Source: RZZS01 sp964491785
Lineage (GTDB): Bacteria; Pseudomonadota; Alphaproteobacteria; Micavibrionales; Micavibrionaceae
NCBI GenBank assembly: GCA_964491785.1
Contig: CAZBGS010000009.1
Span: forward strand, 3,883-67,882
Reading direction: 5' to 3'
DNA length: 64,000 bases
The notes below the pieces were generated by a model. It was not told the DNA's origin. It made no database searches and saw only the letters and a list, made by a program, of their open reading frames with translations. The position numbers and the translations under genes are program-made. Positions 1 to 8,823 of the stretch are shown here, one piece after another (position 1 is the stretch's first letter; each line of letters begins with the position of its first letter).

Positions 1-1
1 G

Positions 2-3000
2 CCCGAGGGGGTGAATGCTTCCAACATCAAAGTTTACAGCGCTGGCGACGACGATCTTCTGATCGACATCACTTCATCAGCGGTTACCGGACGCATCTAT
101 GTGAGCGGCCACAGGGGATCGGCGAATAACGCCATCGAATTTCTGAAACTGGCCGACAATACCTCCATCAGCCTGACCCCTGTCAACGCCGTGAACCAGA
201 TTTACGGCACAAGGGGCAGCGACTATCTCGACGGAGACAGGAACGGTACGCAGAACGATACGCTCAACGGAATGGAGGGCGATGATACTCTGCGGGGCGG
301 TCTCGGCAACGATACCTACTATGCTTCGGCTGGCCACGACATAATCTATGACACTGGCGGAAACGATACGCTGATCCTTCCCGCGGGGGTGACGGCAGCA
401 GACGTAGTTATTTCGAACGTCGGAACCAATGATCTCCTGATCGTCCTCAAAGGCGCTGTCGGTGGAAGCATCCTGCTGCAGGATCAGCGCAATACCGCAG
501 TCGATCATAAAATCGAGACTCTAAAGCTTTACAACGGGACGGTCATATCGCTGGCGACGAACTCTAGTCCGAATGAAATTTACGGTACTGAAAAAGGAGA
601 AACACTCAATGGCGATGTTTCCGGGGTCAAAGACGACATTATCTATGGGCTGGGAGGCAATGACTATATTTACGGCAAGGAGGGGTTGGATACGGTTTAT
701 GGCGGCCGGGGGGACGATCGCATATACGGGGGCAATGGAAACGATACGCTCTACGGCGAGGACGGCAACGATTTCCTTTATGGCGAGGCAGGTAATGACA
801 CTCTGTACGGCGGCCAGGGCAACGATACCATAAGCGGCGATGCCGGAAATGATACGATTTACGGCGATGCCGGAAACGATACGATCTCAGGAAATGACGG
901 AAACGACATTCTCAGTGGCGGAGAGGGCGACGATTCTCTTAATGGTCAGGCCGGAGACGATGTATATGTGTTCGGATCAGGGCACGATGTCGTAAAGGAT
1001 TCAGGCCTTGCTGCGGATATCGACAAAATCCAGTTTGGAGCCGGCGTCACGCTTGCCAATCTGACATTCATCAGAACCTTGGACGCCACAAACGACCTTA
1101 CGATTGCCGACAATCTCGGCAACACGATGAAAATAACCGGTCAGTTTTCCACTTCATTGACAGACAGAATAGAAAAGCTGGTTTTTCAGGGTGAAACCGT
1201 AGATTTCACGGCAATCCGGATTGAGACCACAGGAAACGACAGCAATAACACTCTGTACGGGATTAAAAATGGCGGCGCTTCCGTCAATGACATCCTTTAT
1301 GGTTATGGCGGCAACGATAGCATCTACGCTTATGATGGAGACGATACCTTGATAGGCGGCACTGGCGACGATAATCTGTCGGGTGGCCTGGGAAACGATA
1401 CATACATTTTCGCACCCGGATTTCAATCGGATGCAATAAGAGAGAATCCGGGCGAGGGAACGGACACCATCAAATTCACCGGCGGCATTCTGTCCCAGAA
1501 CGTCCAGATGTGGATCGCCGACAACAACCTTTACTTCCGGCTTGCCGACAATCCGTCAGACCAGCTGGTGGTTTATGGCGCCAGCGGCGCACAGAATGGC
1601 GAAAGCGATGTGACAAGCCGTATCGAGCGTGTCGTATTTGACAACGGCATTGTATGGGATCTCACTCAAGGTATTATTTCGCAGGGAAATCTGCAAAACA
1701 GCAGTACCCTGAAAGGAACGCCCGGAAGTGACACAATCACAGGCTCTTCGGGATCGGAGACCATTTACGGGGGCGGCGGCAATGATACGATCACAGGCGA
1801 AGCGGGCATTGATTATATGTCTGGTGGGGCGGGCGACGACACCTATGTATTCGCCCCAGGCTTCACGGGTGTCTCTTTCCTCAAAACCGGCAAGTACGAC
1901 TCTATTATCGAAGAACTGAACGGAGGGACGGACACGATCCTTCTGACGGGCGGCATACTGCCGGAAGACGTGCAGATGTGGACCGATTCCGGCATGTTCT
2001 ACATTCAGGTGGACGACAACCCCAACAATACAATTGGTATTTATGGCGGGAACTCGGGTACCGAGACAACGATCAGCTCGTACATAGAAAGAATTGCCTT
2101 CGATAACGGCGTTGTCTGGGACACAGCCCAGGGGTTGCGTTTAACGGATACACACGAGTCACATACTGTTTATGGCAGCCAGGGGAACGACATTATTGAC
2201 GGGCGCGGAGGTGACGATACCCTTTACGGCGGTCGCGGCAACGATATTCTGACGGGCGGCGCCGGACTGGATACCATGATTGGTGGACTGGGTGATGATA
2301 CCTATGTATTCGCACCGGGTTTTGCTGTTGCCGATTCGGATTGGCGCTACGAACGAATCGTAGAAAATGTAGGGCAGGGAGTTGATACTATTAAATTTAC
2401 AGGAGGGATAACTCCCGATGACGTATATGGCTGGATGGATTACTACGGTGCTTTCTGCCTCAGACTCAAGGATAATGCCATCAACCAGCTCCGCATTGAA
2501 AATACTATAGACGGCACTACTGGCTCGGACATCGCTCAAAGAATTGAAAAAATTGTCTTTGATAACGGGGTGATATGGGATCTGACGCAAGGCCTTGTAC
2601 TTAATGACAATGACGCAAGTCATTACTTCCGCGGAACCGCTGCCGGAGATGTATTCTACGGTAACGGCGGCGACGATACGATTTTCGGCTATGCAGGTAA
2701 CGACATTCTGGTTGGAGGTGACGGAAACGATACAATTTATGGAGGCGAAGGCAACGATCTCATCGATGGCGGCGCTGGTACGAACAGTCTCTATGGCGAA
2801 GCAGGAGACGACACTTACAAGCTTGCCGCTGTATCCAGCAACACTATCAACGATACATTGGGAGCGAATAACCTTGTTCTCGCCATAAACTCCGGGGATG
2901 CTTATACTAGGGTGAATGGCAATTCTCTTGAAATCGGGAGCCTGGATCGCACTTTCAAGGCAACAATAACCAATTACACCAGCTTTACGGACGCCCTCTT

Positions 3001-6000
3001 TTCGAATGGAATCAAGCTTAACCTAAATCAACTTCTGGCTCTTAGATATGCGGGGACTTACTTCGATGACGTACTTAACGCCAGCGCGGAGACAACGGGG
3101 GTTAATACCAACCTTCTGACTGGCAACGACTCTTTTATTGGCTCGGAATACAACGACACCGTAAGCGGCGGCGACGGTATCGATACCATAAGTTATAAAG
3201 GTGCAGGTTCTGCCGTTACAGTCTCTCTCGCCGTGACGACGGCCCAGAATACAGGCGGGGCGGGAACTGACACTATCACCGGCTTTGAGAATTTAATAGG
3301 CTCGGCCTACGACGACACGCTTACCGGGGATGCCAACGACAATGTAATCGAGGGTGGGGCCGGTAACGATATTCTGAGCGGCGGCGCGGGAATTGATACG
3401 CTCTCGTACTCCGGCGCAAGTTCGGCGGTGCAAGTCAACCTTGCCAACGCAGCCTCACAATTTACTGGCAGCGCGGGATATGATACAGTTTCCGGATTCG
3501 AGAATCTGACTGGTTCAAATTACAATGATACCCTGACGGGCGACGTTAATGACAATGTTATTGATGGAGGCAATGGCAACGATACCATCGACGGTGGCGC
3601 GGGCAACGATACATTGATCGGTGGGGCAGGCACGGATACACTGACATATTCGAGCGCGGCTTCCGGAGTAAGTGTAAATCTGGGTATTACTACCGCACAA
3701 AATACCGGCGGCTCCGGCAAAGATACTATTTCGGGATTCGAAAATCTGACCGGTTCGGCCTATAACGATACCCTCACGGGCAACGCTGGCGCCAACACCA
3801 TTAATGGCGGCAACGGCAATGACATCATTTTCGGAGATGCCGGGAACGATGTTCTGTATGGCGGGGCCGGGGACGATGTCATCCATGGGGGAAGCGGCAA
3901 CGATACCATTCGCGGAGATACCGGGATCGATACGGCGGTCTTTACTGGGAATTACTCCAATTACGTAATCACTAACAAAACATCCTATCTGACTGTCAGC
4001 GATACGATCGGAACCGATGGCGTTGATAACGTCTATTCAGATGTGGAAAAATTGCGGTTTGCCGACGGGACATATCAGAACGGGGTTTTCACACCTGGTG
4101 CCCAGAACGCCGTACCCGTGCTTGCGATTAACGGCGGAGCAGGTAACGAGGATGCCTCGCTGGTCGTCACTTCTTCGATGCTGAACGCGACCGATACCGA
4201 CAATACCGCCGCCCAGCTCGTGTTTACCGTTACGACTCTGCCAGCGCACGGCGCACTGAAAAACGGCGGCGTGGCTCTGGCTGCGGGCGGCACTTTTACA
4301 ATGCAGAATATTATCGACGGTCTGGTTTCCTTCAATCCGGCGGCGAACTACAACGGGACGGATTCCTTCGGCTTTTCTCTTTCGGACGGCACAAATACCC
4401 TGACCGGGAAAACCTTTGCAATCACTATAAACGCTGTCAACGACGCGCCGGTGGCGGCGAACGACACCGCTTCGACGAACGAAGATACGCCGGTTACGAT
4501 TAACGTTCTTTCCAACGACAGCGATATCGATGGCGATACGCTGTCGGTGGGAACGGTTGGCGCTGCGGCGCACGGCACTGTGGTCAAGAACGCCAACAAC
4601 ACGCTAACCTACACGCCAGCCGCCAACTATAACGGCTCTGACAGTTTTACCTATCAGATCAGCGACGGGAAGGGCGGGACAGCGAGCGCGACAGTCAATG
4701 TAACGATTACCGCCGTCAACGATGCGCCGGTTGCAAAGAATGACGCTTTCACCGGCAACGCCAATACAGCGATCACCGGCAACCTCCTGTCCGATAACGG
4801 AAACGGGGCCGACAGCGATGTTGATGGCGATACCCTCTCCGTGACGGCAGGCACAAAAGTTACCTCGCAGGGTGGATCGGTGGTCATAACGGCAAACGGC
4901 GGCTTTACCTATACGCCTGCGGCAAACTTCACGGGCATCGACAGCTTTACCTATACGCTTGGCGATGGCAAAGGCGGAACCGCCACCGGAACAGCCACCT
5001 TGACGATTACTTCACCCGTCATCAACGGCACGAGCGGCAACGATACGCTGAACGGCACGGCGGGCAACGACACCATCAACGGGCTCGGAGGCAACGACAC
5101 CATCGACGGCAAGGCCGGGAACGATATCATGGATGGCGGCGCGGGCACCGACACGGTGAGCTATGCCAGTGCGACTTCGGGCGTTACGGTCAATCTCGCC
5201 ACAACAACGGCGCAGAACACCGGCGGATCAGGAATGGACACAATTCTCAATTTCGAGAACCTGAAGGGTTCGGCGTATAACGACATCCTCACCGGCAACA
5301 GCGGAGCCAACAGGATAGAAGGCGGGGCCGGGAACGATGTCATTGACGGCGGGGCCGGGAACGACGTGCTGATCGGCGGGGCAGGTACGGATCGTCTTTC
5401 TTATGCATCGGCCACTGCTGCTGTGACGGTAAATCTCGGAACCACGAGCGCGCAGAACACAGGGGGCTCGGGTACGGACACGATTTCCGGTTTTGAGGAT
5501 CTGACCGGTTCGGCCTATAACGACACTCTCACCGGCAACTCCGGAAACAACGTTATTGAAGGTGGCGCGGGGAACGACAAGCTTAATGGCGGAGCGGGGA
5601 ACGACACGCTTAGCTATGCCAATGCCACGGCGGGGATCACCGTCAGCCTGGGCATTACGGCTGCCCAGAACACGGGCGGGGCGGGGACGGATACGATCAG
5701 TAATTTCGAAAATATCCTTGGTTCCGCCTATAACGACAAGCTCACCGGCGACTCCGGCAACAACATCATCGAAGGGGGCGCGGGCAACGATATCATTGAC
5801 GGTGCGGGAGGCACGGATACCGCCTCCTACGCCTCGGCTGCCTCGGGCGTGACGGTCAGTCTCGCGGTGACAGGTGCGCAAAACACCGGAGGTGCGGGAA
5901 CTGATACAATCACCAACACTGAGAATCTCACTGGCTCGGCGTTCGGGGACAGGCTGACCGGGAACAGTGCCGCCAATACACTCCGCGGCAATGGAGGAAA

Positions 6001-6409
6001 CGATATTCTTTACGGCGGCTCCGGCAACGATACGCTTTATGGCGGTGACGGTGACGATGTGCTTTACGGCGGCCTGGGGCTGGACAAGCTTTATGGCGAC
6101 GCGGGAGCGGACACATTCGTCTTCGAGGCCGCGAGCGCCTACAATAATGTCGACGTCGTCTACGGCTTCAGCAAGGAGCAGGGCGACAGGCTCGACCTTT
6201 CGGATCTGCTGAGCGCATACGATCCTTTGAGCCACTCGATCACCGAATTTGTGCGGATAACGACAAGCGACACGAACAGCCTGTTATACGTGGACCGCGA
6301 TGGCTCTGGTACGGCCTACGGGTTTACCCAGATCGCCACACTGAGTGGGGTTACCGGACTGACCGACGAAGACGCGCTCATGGCGGGAGGCAACCTTATA
6401 GTGAGTTGA
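2..6409 (+). CDS. Giant RTX calcium-binding protein (C-terminal part), probable type I secretion substrate
   Basis: The frame is open to the left edge and begins inside a repeat, so the true start lies upstream and more than 2130 residues are present. Most of the protein is GGxGxDxLxG nonapeptide RTX repeats, which fold as calcium-binding beta-rolls outside the cell. Several HBCD-like modules with a conserved 'FDNG..WD' motif lie in the first 900 residues. Residues about 1365-1680 form cadherin/VCBS-like domains ('NDAPVAANDTAS', 'NYNGSDSFTY'). RTX repeats then resume. The last about 100 residues ('ADTFVFEAAS', 'VYGFSKEQGDRLDLSDLL', ending 'GGNLIVS') look like the C-terminal target domain of type I secreted proteins. 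No catalytic domain is seen in the visible part; an adhesin or surface-layer role is inferred. The type I secretion operon at 22.5-29.6 kb is the likely exporter. Confidence 0.93.
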   Translation, partial: PEGVNASNIKVYSAGDDDLLIDITSSAVTGRIYVSGHRGSANNAIEFLKLADNTSISLTPVNAVNQIYGTRGSDYLDGDRNGTQNDTLNGMEGDDTLRGGLGNDTYYASAGHDIIYDTGGNDTLILPAGVTAADVVISNVGTNDLLIVLKGAVGGSILLQDQRNTAVDHKIETLKLYNGTVISLATNSSPNEIYGTEKGETLNGDVSGVKDDIIYGLGGNDYIYGKEGLDTVYGGRGDDRIYGGNGNDTLYGEDGNDFLYGEAGNDTLYGGQGNDTISGDAGNDTIYGDAGNDTISGNDGNDILSGGEGDDSLNGQAGDDVYVFGSGHDVVKDSGLAADIDKIQFGAGVTLANLTFIRTLDATNDLTIADNLGNTMKITGQFSTSLTDRIEKLVFQGETVDFTAIRIETTGNDSNNTLYGIKNGGASVNDILYGYGGNDSIYAYDGDDTLIGGTGDDNLSGGLGNDTYIFAPGFQSDAIRENPGEGTDTIKFTGGILSQNVQMWIADNNLYFRLADNPSDQLVVYGASGAQNGESDVTSRIERVVFDNGIVWDLTQGIISQGNLQNSSTLKGTPGSDTITGSSGSETIYGGGGNDTITGEAGIDYMSGGAGDDTYVFAPGFTGVSFLKTGKYDSIIEELNGGTDTILLTGGILPEDVQMWTDSGMFYIQVDDNPNNTIGIYGGNSGTETTISSYIERIAFDNGVVWDTAQGLRLTDTHESHTVYGSQGNDIIDGRGGDDTLYGGRGNDILTGGAGLDTMIGGLGDDTYVFAPGFAVADSDWRYERIVENVGQGVDTIKFTGGITPDDVYGWMDYYGAFCLRLKDNAINQLRIENTIDGTTGSDIAQRIEKIVFDNGVIWDLTQGLVLNDNDASHYFRGTAAGDVFYGNGGDDTIFGYAGNDILVGGDGNDTIYGGEGNDLIDGGAGTNSLYGEAGDDTYKLAAVSSNTINDTLGANNLVLAINSGDAYTRVNGNSLEIGSLDRTFKATITNYTSFTDALFSNGIKLNLNQLLALRYAGTYFDDVLNASAETTGVNTNLLTGNDSFIGSEYNDTVSGGDGIDTISYKGAGSAVTVSLAVTTAQNTGGAGTDTITGFENLIGSAYDDTLTGDANDNVIEGGAGNDILSGGAGIDTLSYSGASSAVQVNLANAASQFTGSAGYDTVSGFENLTGSNYNDTLTGDVNDNVIDGGNGNDTIDGGAGNDTLIGGAGTDTLTYSSAASGVSVNLGITTAQNTGGSGKDTISGFENLTGSAYNDTLTGNAGANTINGGNGNDIIFGDAGNDVLYGGAGDDVIHGGSGNDTIRGDTGIDTAVFTGNYSNYVITNKTSYLTVSDTIGTDGVDNVYSDVEKLRFADGTYQNGVFTPGAQNAVPVLAINGGAGNEDASLVVTSSMLNATDTDNTAAQLVFTVTTLPAHGALKNGGVALAAGGTFTMQNIIDGLVSFNPAANYNGTDSFGFSLSDGTNTLTGKTFAITINAVNDAPVAANDTASTNEDTPVTINVLSNDSDIDGDTLSVGTVGAAAHGTVVKNANNTLTYTPAANYNGSDSFTYQISDGKGGTASATVNVTITAVNDAPVAKNDAFTGNANTAITGNLLSDNGNGADSDVDGDTLSVTAGTKVTSQGGSVVITANGGFTYTPAANFTGIDSFTYTLGDGKGGTATGTATLTITSPVINGTSGNDTLNGTAGNDTINGLGGNDTIDGKAGNDIMDGGAGTDTVSYASATSGVTVNLATTTAQNTGGSGMDTILNFENLKGSAYNDILTGNSGANRIEGGAGNDVIDGGAGNDVLIGGAGTDRLSYASATAAVTVNLGTTSAQNTGGSGTDTISGFEDLTGSAYNDTLTGNSGNNVIEGGAGNDKLNGGAGNDTLSYANATAGITVSLGITAAQNTGGAGTDTISNFENILGSAYNDKLTGDSGNNIIEGGAGNDIIDGAGGTDTASYASAASGVTVSLAVTGAQNTGGAGTDTITNTENLTGSAFGDRLTGNSAANTLRGNGGNDILYGGSGNDTLYGGDGDDVLYGGLGLDKLYGDAGADTFVFEAASAYNNVDVVYGFSKEQGDRLDLSDLLSAYDPLSHSITEFVRITTSDTNSLLYVDRDGSGTAYGFTQIATLSGVTGLTDEDALMAGGNLIVS
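3188..5990 (+). repeat. Seven long imperfect repeats of 71 or 80 codons inside the RTX gene
   Basis: Units start near 3188, 3401, 3641, 5156, 5395, 5609 and 5822. Each encodes 'SYASA.SGVTVNL..T.AQNTGG.G.DTI..FENLTGSAYNDTLTG' followed by two to four RTX nonapeptides. The period is 213 or 240 nt, differing by whole nonapeptides. Units 1-3 lie before the cadherin-like domains and units 4-7 after them. The copies are similar at DNA level, so recombination between units could change protein length. Confidence 0.85.
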
Positions 6410-6459
6410 AGCCTTCTTTTATCAGGTTGGATCATCAAACGAAGGCTCGAAGAGGAACT

Positions 6460-7878
6460 TTAAGCTTGCCTCTTCTCGACTATATCCTGATCCCCGCGTC
6501 TGGCTGTCCATGAATCCTCGTCGTTATCAATGTACAGATTGAGATCCGGGTGCCTTTGCTGCAACTCGCTTCCCATTTGCCGGGCTATTGTTCGCAGGGA
6601 AGGATGTACGGTTTTTTGAGATCTCAGCTCGCTGACATAGACCATCTGCGGTATGCCGTATGAGAGCTGGCAAAGGCATGCCATCCCCATGGGATACAGA
6701 TACTGATCTTTGAGAAGATCGCGGTCTTTGCCGGGAATTGAAAGCCGCTCGATCCTTTTCAGCATTCCCTCGATCTCGCCTGCCAGAGCCATGAACCTGG
6801 CGGGGGCAAGCACTGATTCCAGCTCTTTAAGATACCAGCTGTGAAAACCGAACTTCCCGCTGATCAAAGGCACCGGGCAGTACCCGTTGCGGTGACGCTG
6901 AACATCCCGGAAGGAGCCGAAATCGAGGAGGAAATACATATTGTAAATCCCGTATTGCAGCATCCTACGGCTTAAAGGAGCGCCTTTCGGCCTGCCGGAA
7001 AACACGCTGGATTCCCTCCGGTTGGCTTCGCGGACATTCACCAGGCTGTCATCGAATACCAGCTCGCCTTTTTTAACCCTTGAAGCATCGGCTTCAGAAA
7101 GATTCTGCAGGACTTCATCAGGCATTAAAATATGATTTTTCAGGGAATTGATGCGGGCGAAGGAATCCCTTTCCCGGTAGCGCTCGCAGTCTTCCTGCAT
7201 TTCCTGCCCGTTGAAGCTGTTGCCGTAGCGTGAAAGCAGAGCCTCGTAAATATCGCATGCCACCGCGCGAATTTCCGAAAGCGGGTGGCTCTTCAGATGC
7301 CGCAGATGATCTCTCGCCTGCCGCAGATTGGTATGCCAGCTAAGCAGCGTCCCCGTCCCCGCCGGCAACAGCGAACGCAATGTGTCGAACGCCCTTGCTG
7401 AAATCGCCTTTTCCCACGACTGTTCACTGCGGTGCTGTTTCTCGTCGAAAGGGTATATCTGCGAAAGCGCGGCTTTTACCTCCGGCATGTACCGGTTGTA
7501 AATATCTGTCCAGCCTTTCTGGATGGCGGCCGATTGCGGACTTTTGTAAGGGTCGATCATCGGCTGTTTCGAAAAGTCGAGATATCTGGTCGAAGCTTCC
7601 TGGCCGCTGTACAGCGGATTGTCCTGTATCGCCTTGGCGACCATCATGGAGACGTTCTCAATGAAAATGGTGGTCGATCCGCAGTCGCCTATGCTCGAGT
7701 GGCCATAGCCGATATAAAATCGCTCCATGAACTTGCCGCTGCCGGACTCCTGCACTTTTTTGACATGCTCGACAACGGTGTTGGGGGAGCGGCTGTAAAG
7801 AGCCTGAAGCATTGCGTTGTCTTCGGGATGAAGATCGTCATAAATGTAGATATCCGCTTTGCTTTTGGTCGGAGACAT
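6460..7878 (-). CDS. Tandem ThyX-like protein (FAD-dependent thymidylate synthase family, long form)
   Basis: The protein has 472 aa, about twice the usual ThyX length of 220-300. Residues 55-215 resemble a complete ThyX domain: 'YGHSSIGD', then 'SGQEASTRY' at 91-99 matching the S-x-N-E-x-S-x-R-Y half of the ThyX motif, then 'LP...T....N.R' and 'HPLSEIRA'. The RHR that should precede this is replaced by DNP. A second ThyX-like half (about 290-460) carries 'FRDVQRHRNG' with RHR at 328-330 and 'SELRSQKTVHPSLR', but lacks the S-x-N-E-x-S-x-R-Y part. ThyX makes dTMP from dUMP using FAD and methylene-tetrahydrofolate. Whether this long form is active, or does something else, cannot be told. It stands alone, convergent with the RTX gene. 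Confidence 0.75.
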   Translation of the reverse strand: MSPTKSKADIYIYDDLHPEDNAMLQALYSRSPNTVVEHVKKVQESGSGKFMERFYIGYGHSSIGDCGSTTIFIENVSMMVAKAIQDNPLYSGQEASTRYLDFSKQPMIDPYKSPQSAAIQKGWTDIYNRYMPEVKAALSQIYPFDEKQHRSEQSWEKAISARAFDTLRSLLPAGTGTLLSWHTNLRQARDHLRHLKSHPLSEIRAVACDIYEALLSRYGNSFNGQEMQEDCERYRERDSFARINSLKNHILMPDEVLQNLSEADASRVKKGELVFDDSLVNVREANRRESSVFSGRPKGAPLSRRMLQYGIYNMYFLLDFGSFRDVQRHRNGYCPVPLISGKFGFHSWYLKELESVLAPARFMALAGEIEGMLKRIERLSIPGKDRDLLKDQYLYPMGMACLCQLSYGIPQMVYVSELRSQKTVHPSLRTIARQMGSELQQRHPDLNLYIDNDEDSWTARRGDQDIVEKRQA

Positions 7879-7990
7879 AATTTAAGAAACCTCATTTTTT
7901 TACAGAAAGATTTAAAGCCTATCCGGAAACTAAAAGCATAACAAAACAAGCTTGTCAAAAGCCTGTGGATTGCGGGGATAAGAACATTTA

Positions 7991-8018
7991 TTGAAATTAA
8001 GCGTTTTTTCTCTATAAT
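7991..8018 (+). promoter_or_regulatory. Sigma-70-type promoter of the tmRNA gene
   Basis: TTGAAA at 7991-7996 and a perfect TATAAT at 8013-8018 are separated by 16 nt. The first base of the transcript would fall near 8025, just before the hairpin GCCGGA-GATA-TCCGGC (8026-8041) that opens the acceptor piece. Confidence 0.75.
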
Positions 8019-8025
8019 TAATAAT

Positions 8026-8340
8026 GCCGGAGATATCCGGCTATGATGCTAAACGCTTTATGGAATAAGCGTAGTGGACCCGGGGGCAGTACCCGGCGGC
8101 TCCACCATTTGAAATCTCTTCTATAGGGGAAGGGTTTTAAAAGGCGGGGCCGAAACAGGATCGACACGCGTGGTAAAGGTAAAGTCTGTATCCGGTATTG
8201 TATCCGCCGTTATCGGGCTTTTTTTATAGTTGCCAACGACAACTATCTCGTAGCGAACGACAACAACCGCGAGGTTGCTATCGCTGCTTAATCGCAGTCA
8301 GTAGCTACATTAAATCCAGATCCTTAAAGATTTGGTGGGG
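8026..8340 (+). ncRNA. ssrA: Transfer-messenger RNA, circularly permuted (two-piece)
   Basis: The order of the two halves is reversed relative to one-piece tmRNA. The acceptor half comes first, with a T-arm CCGGG-GGCAGTA-CCCGG and a 3' end GGCTCCACCA finishing at 8107. The 5' half starts at GGGGCCGAAACAGGATCGAC (8146); GGGGCC pairs with GGCTCC of the acceptor half, allowing one G-U. The about 38 nt between the halves would be removed by processing. The tag reading frame is 8232-8291 and encodes ANDNYLVANDNNREVAIAA then TAA, beginning like known tags (ANDN) and ending in the usual hydrophobic AA. With SmpB it rescues stalled ribosomes and tags the product for proteolysis. The permuted form is typical of alphaproteobacteria. 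The 3' boundary is approximate. Confidence 0.93.
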
Positions 8341-8450
8341 CGCGGGGCGGCCTTGCAACAGAACTGCCCCATTTTACCGAAATCGTACTGACCTGCCCCC
8401 GGAAGCCGATTTATAGGCACTTCTAATCTTATGCATTAATCTGGCGGTAA

Positions 8451-8546
8451 AGTTGGAAACAATTTGCGATACTTCAGTGCTGGGGCTTGGAACTTCAAAT
8501 CAGTGAACGCCCGGCAAAAAGCTTACTTGACGAGATGATGGAATAA
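8451..8546 (+). pseudogene. C-terminal fragment of a HipB-like antitoxin gene
   Basis: After an in-frame stop at 8448-8450, a reading frame runs to TAA at 8544-8546 and ends 'LELQISERPAKSLLDEMME'. This resembles the tail of HipB/XRE antitoxins. There is no start codon and no helix-turn-helix region. The TAATG overlap with the next frame (8546) is the junction expected between an antitoxin and its hipA gene. The call depends mainly on this context. Confidence 0.5.
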
Positions 8547-8814
8547 TGGCGCGATCCAAAACACATCCGCGCTTGCGCGTGTATCAGAATGGCGAAATTG
8601 TCGGCTACTTAGGCAAATTGAGCGCAAAGCAATGAAGATGGCGATGTCCGCTGGCAATAGCAGACATTATAAAATTGATGAAATTCAGGATCGCCATTTT
8701 ATCCAGACCGCGCAACGGGCAGGGTTGCCGGAATACATAGCAAAAAAGGCGTTGGAAGAAGTATGCGGCATGACAGTTATGCGCGGAATGAAGTCACGTT
8801 TATACAGCATTTAG
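8546..8814 (+). pseudogene. hipA toxin-kinase relic with the catalytic core deleted
   Basis: Two pieces of a HipA-like protein are joined out of frame. The first (8546-8635) encodes 'MARSKTHPRLRVYQNGEIVG' and a few more residues before a stop, like the HipA N-terminus. The second (8632-8814) encodes 60 aa including 'GNSRHYKIDEIQDRHFIQTA', like the extreme HipA C-terminus. The several hundred residues between, including the Ser/Thr kinase site, are missing. HipA normally phosphorylates glutamyl-tRNA synthetase and induces persistence. This copy cannot be functional. It lies between the tmRNA and cysNC. Confidence 0.65.
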
Positions 8815-8823
8815 TTTTTTGTA

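Noticed and set aside
3188..5990. Regularly spaced repeats that could suggest a CRISPR array
   Set aside because: The repeats are in-frame coding RTX modules over 200 nt long, not short repeats with unique spacers.
5228..6235. 335-aa antisense frame in the RTX gene
   Set aside because: It arises from repeated GGxGxD codons read backwards; composition is low-complexity and other antisense frames of the same kind fill the gene.
8198..8416. 72-aa frame across the tmRNA
   Set aside because: It lies in a different frame from the tmRNA tag and overlaps the structured RNA.
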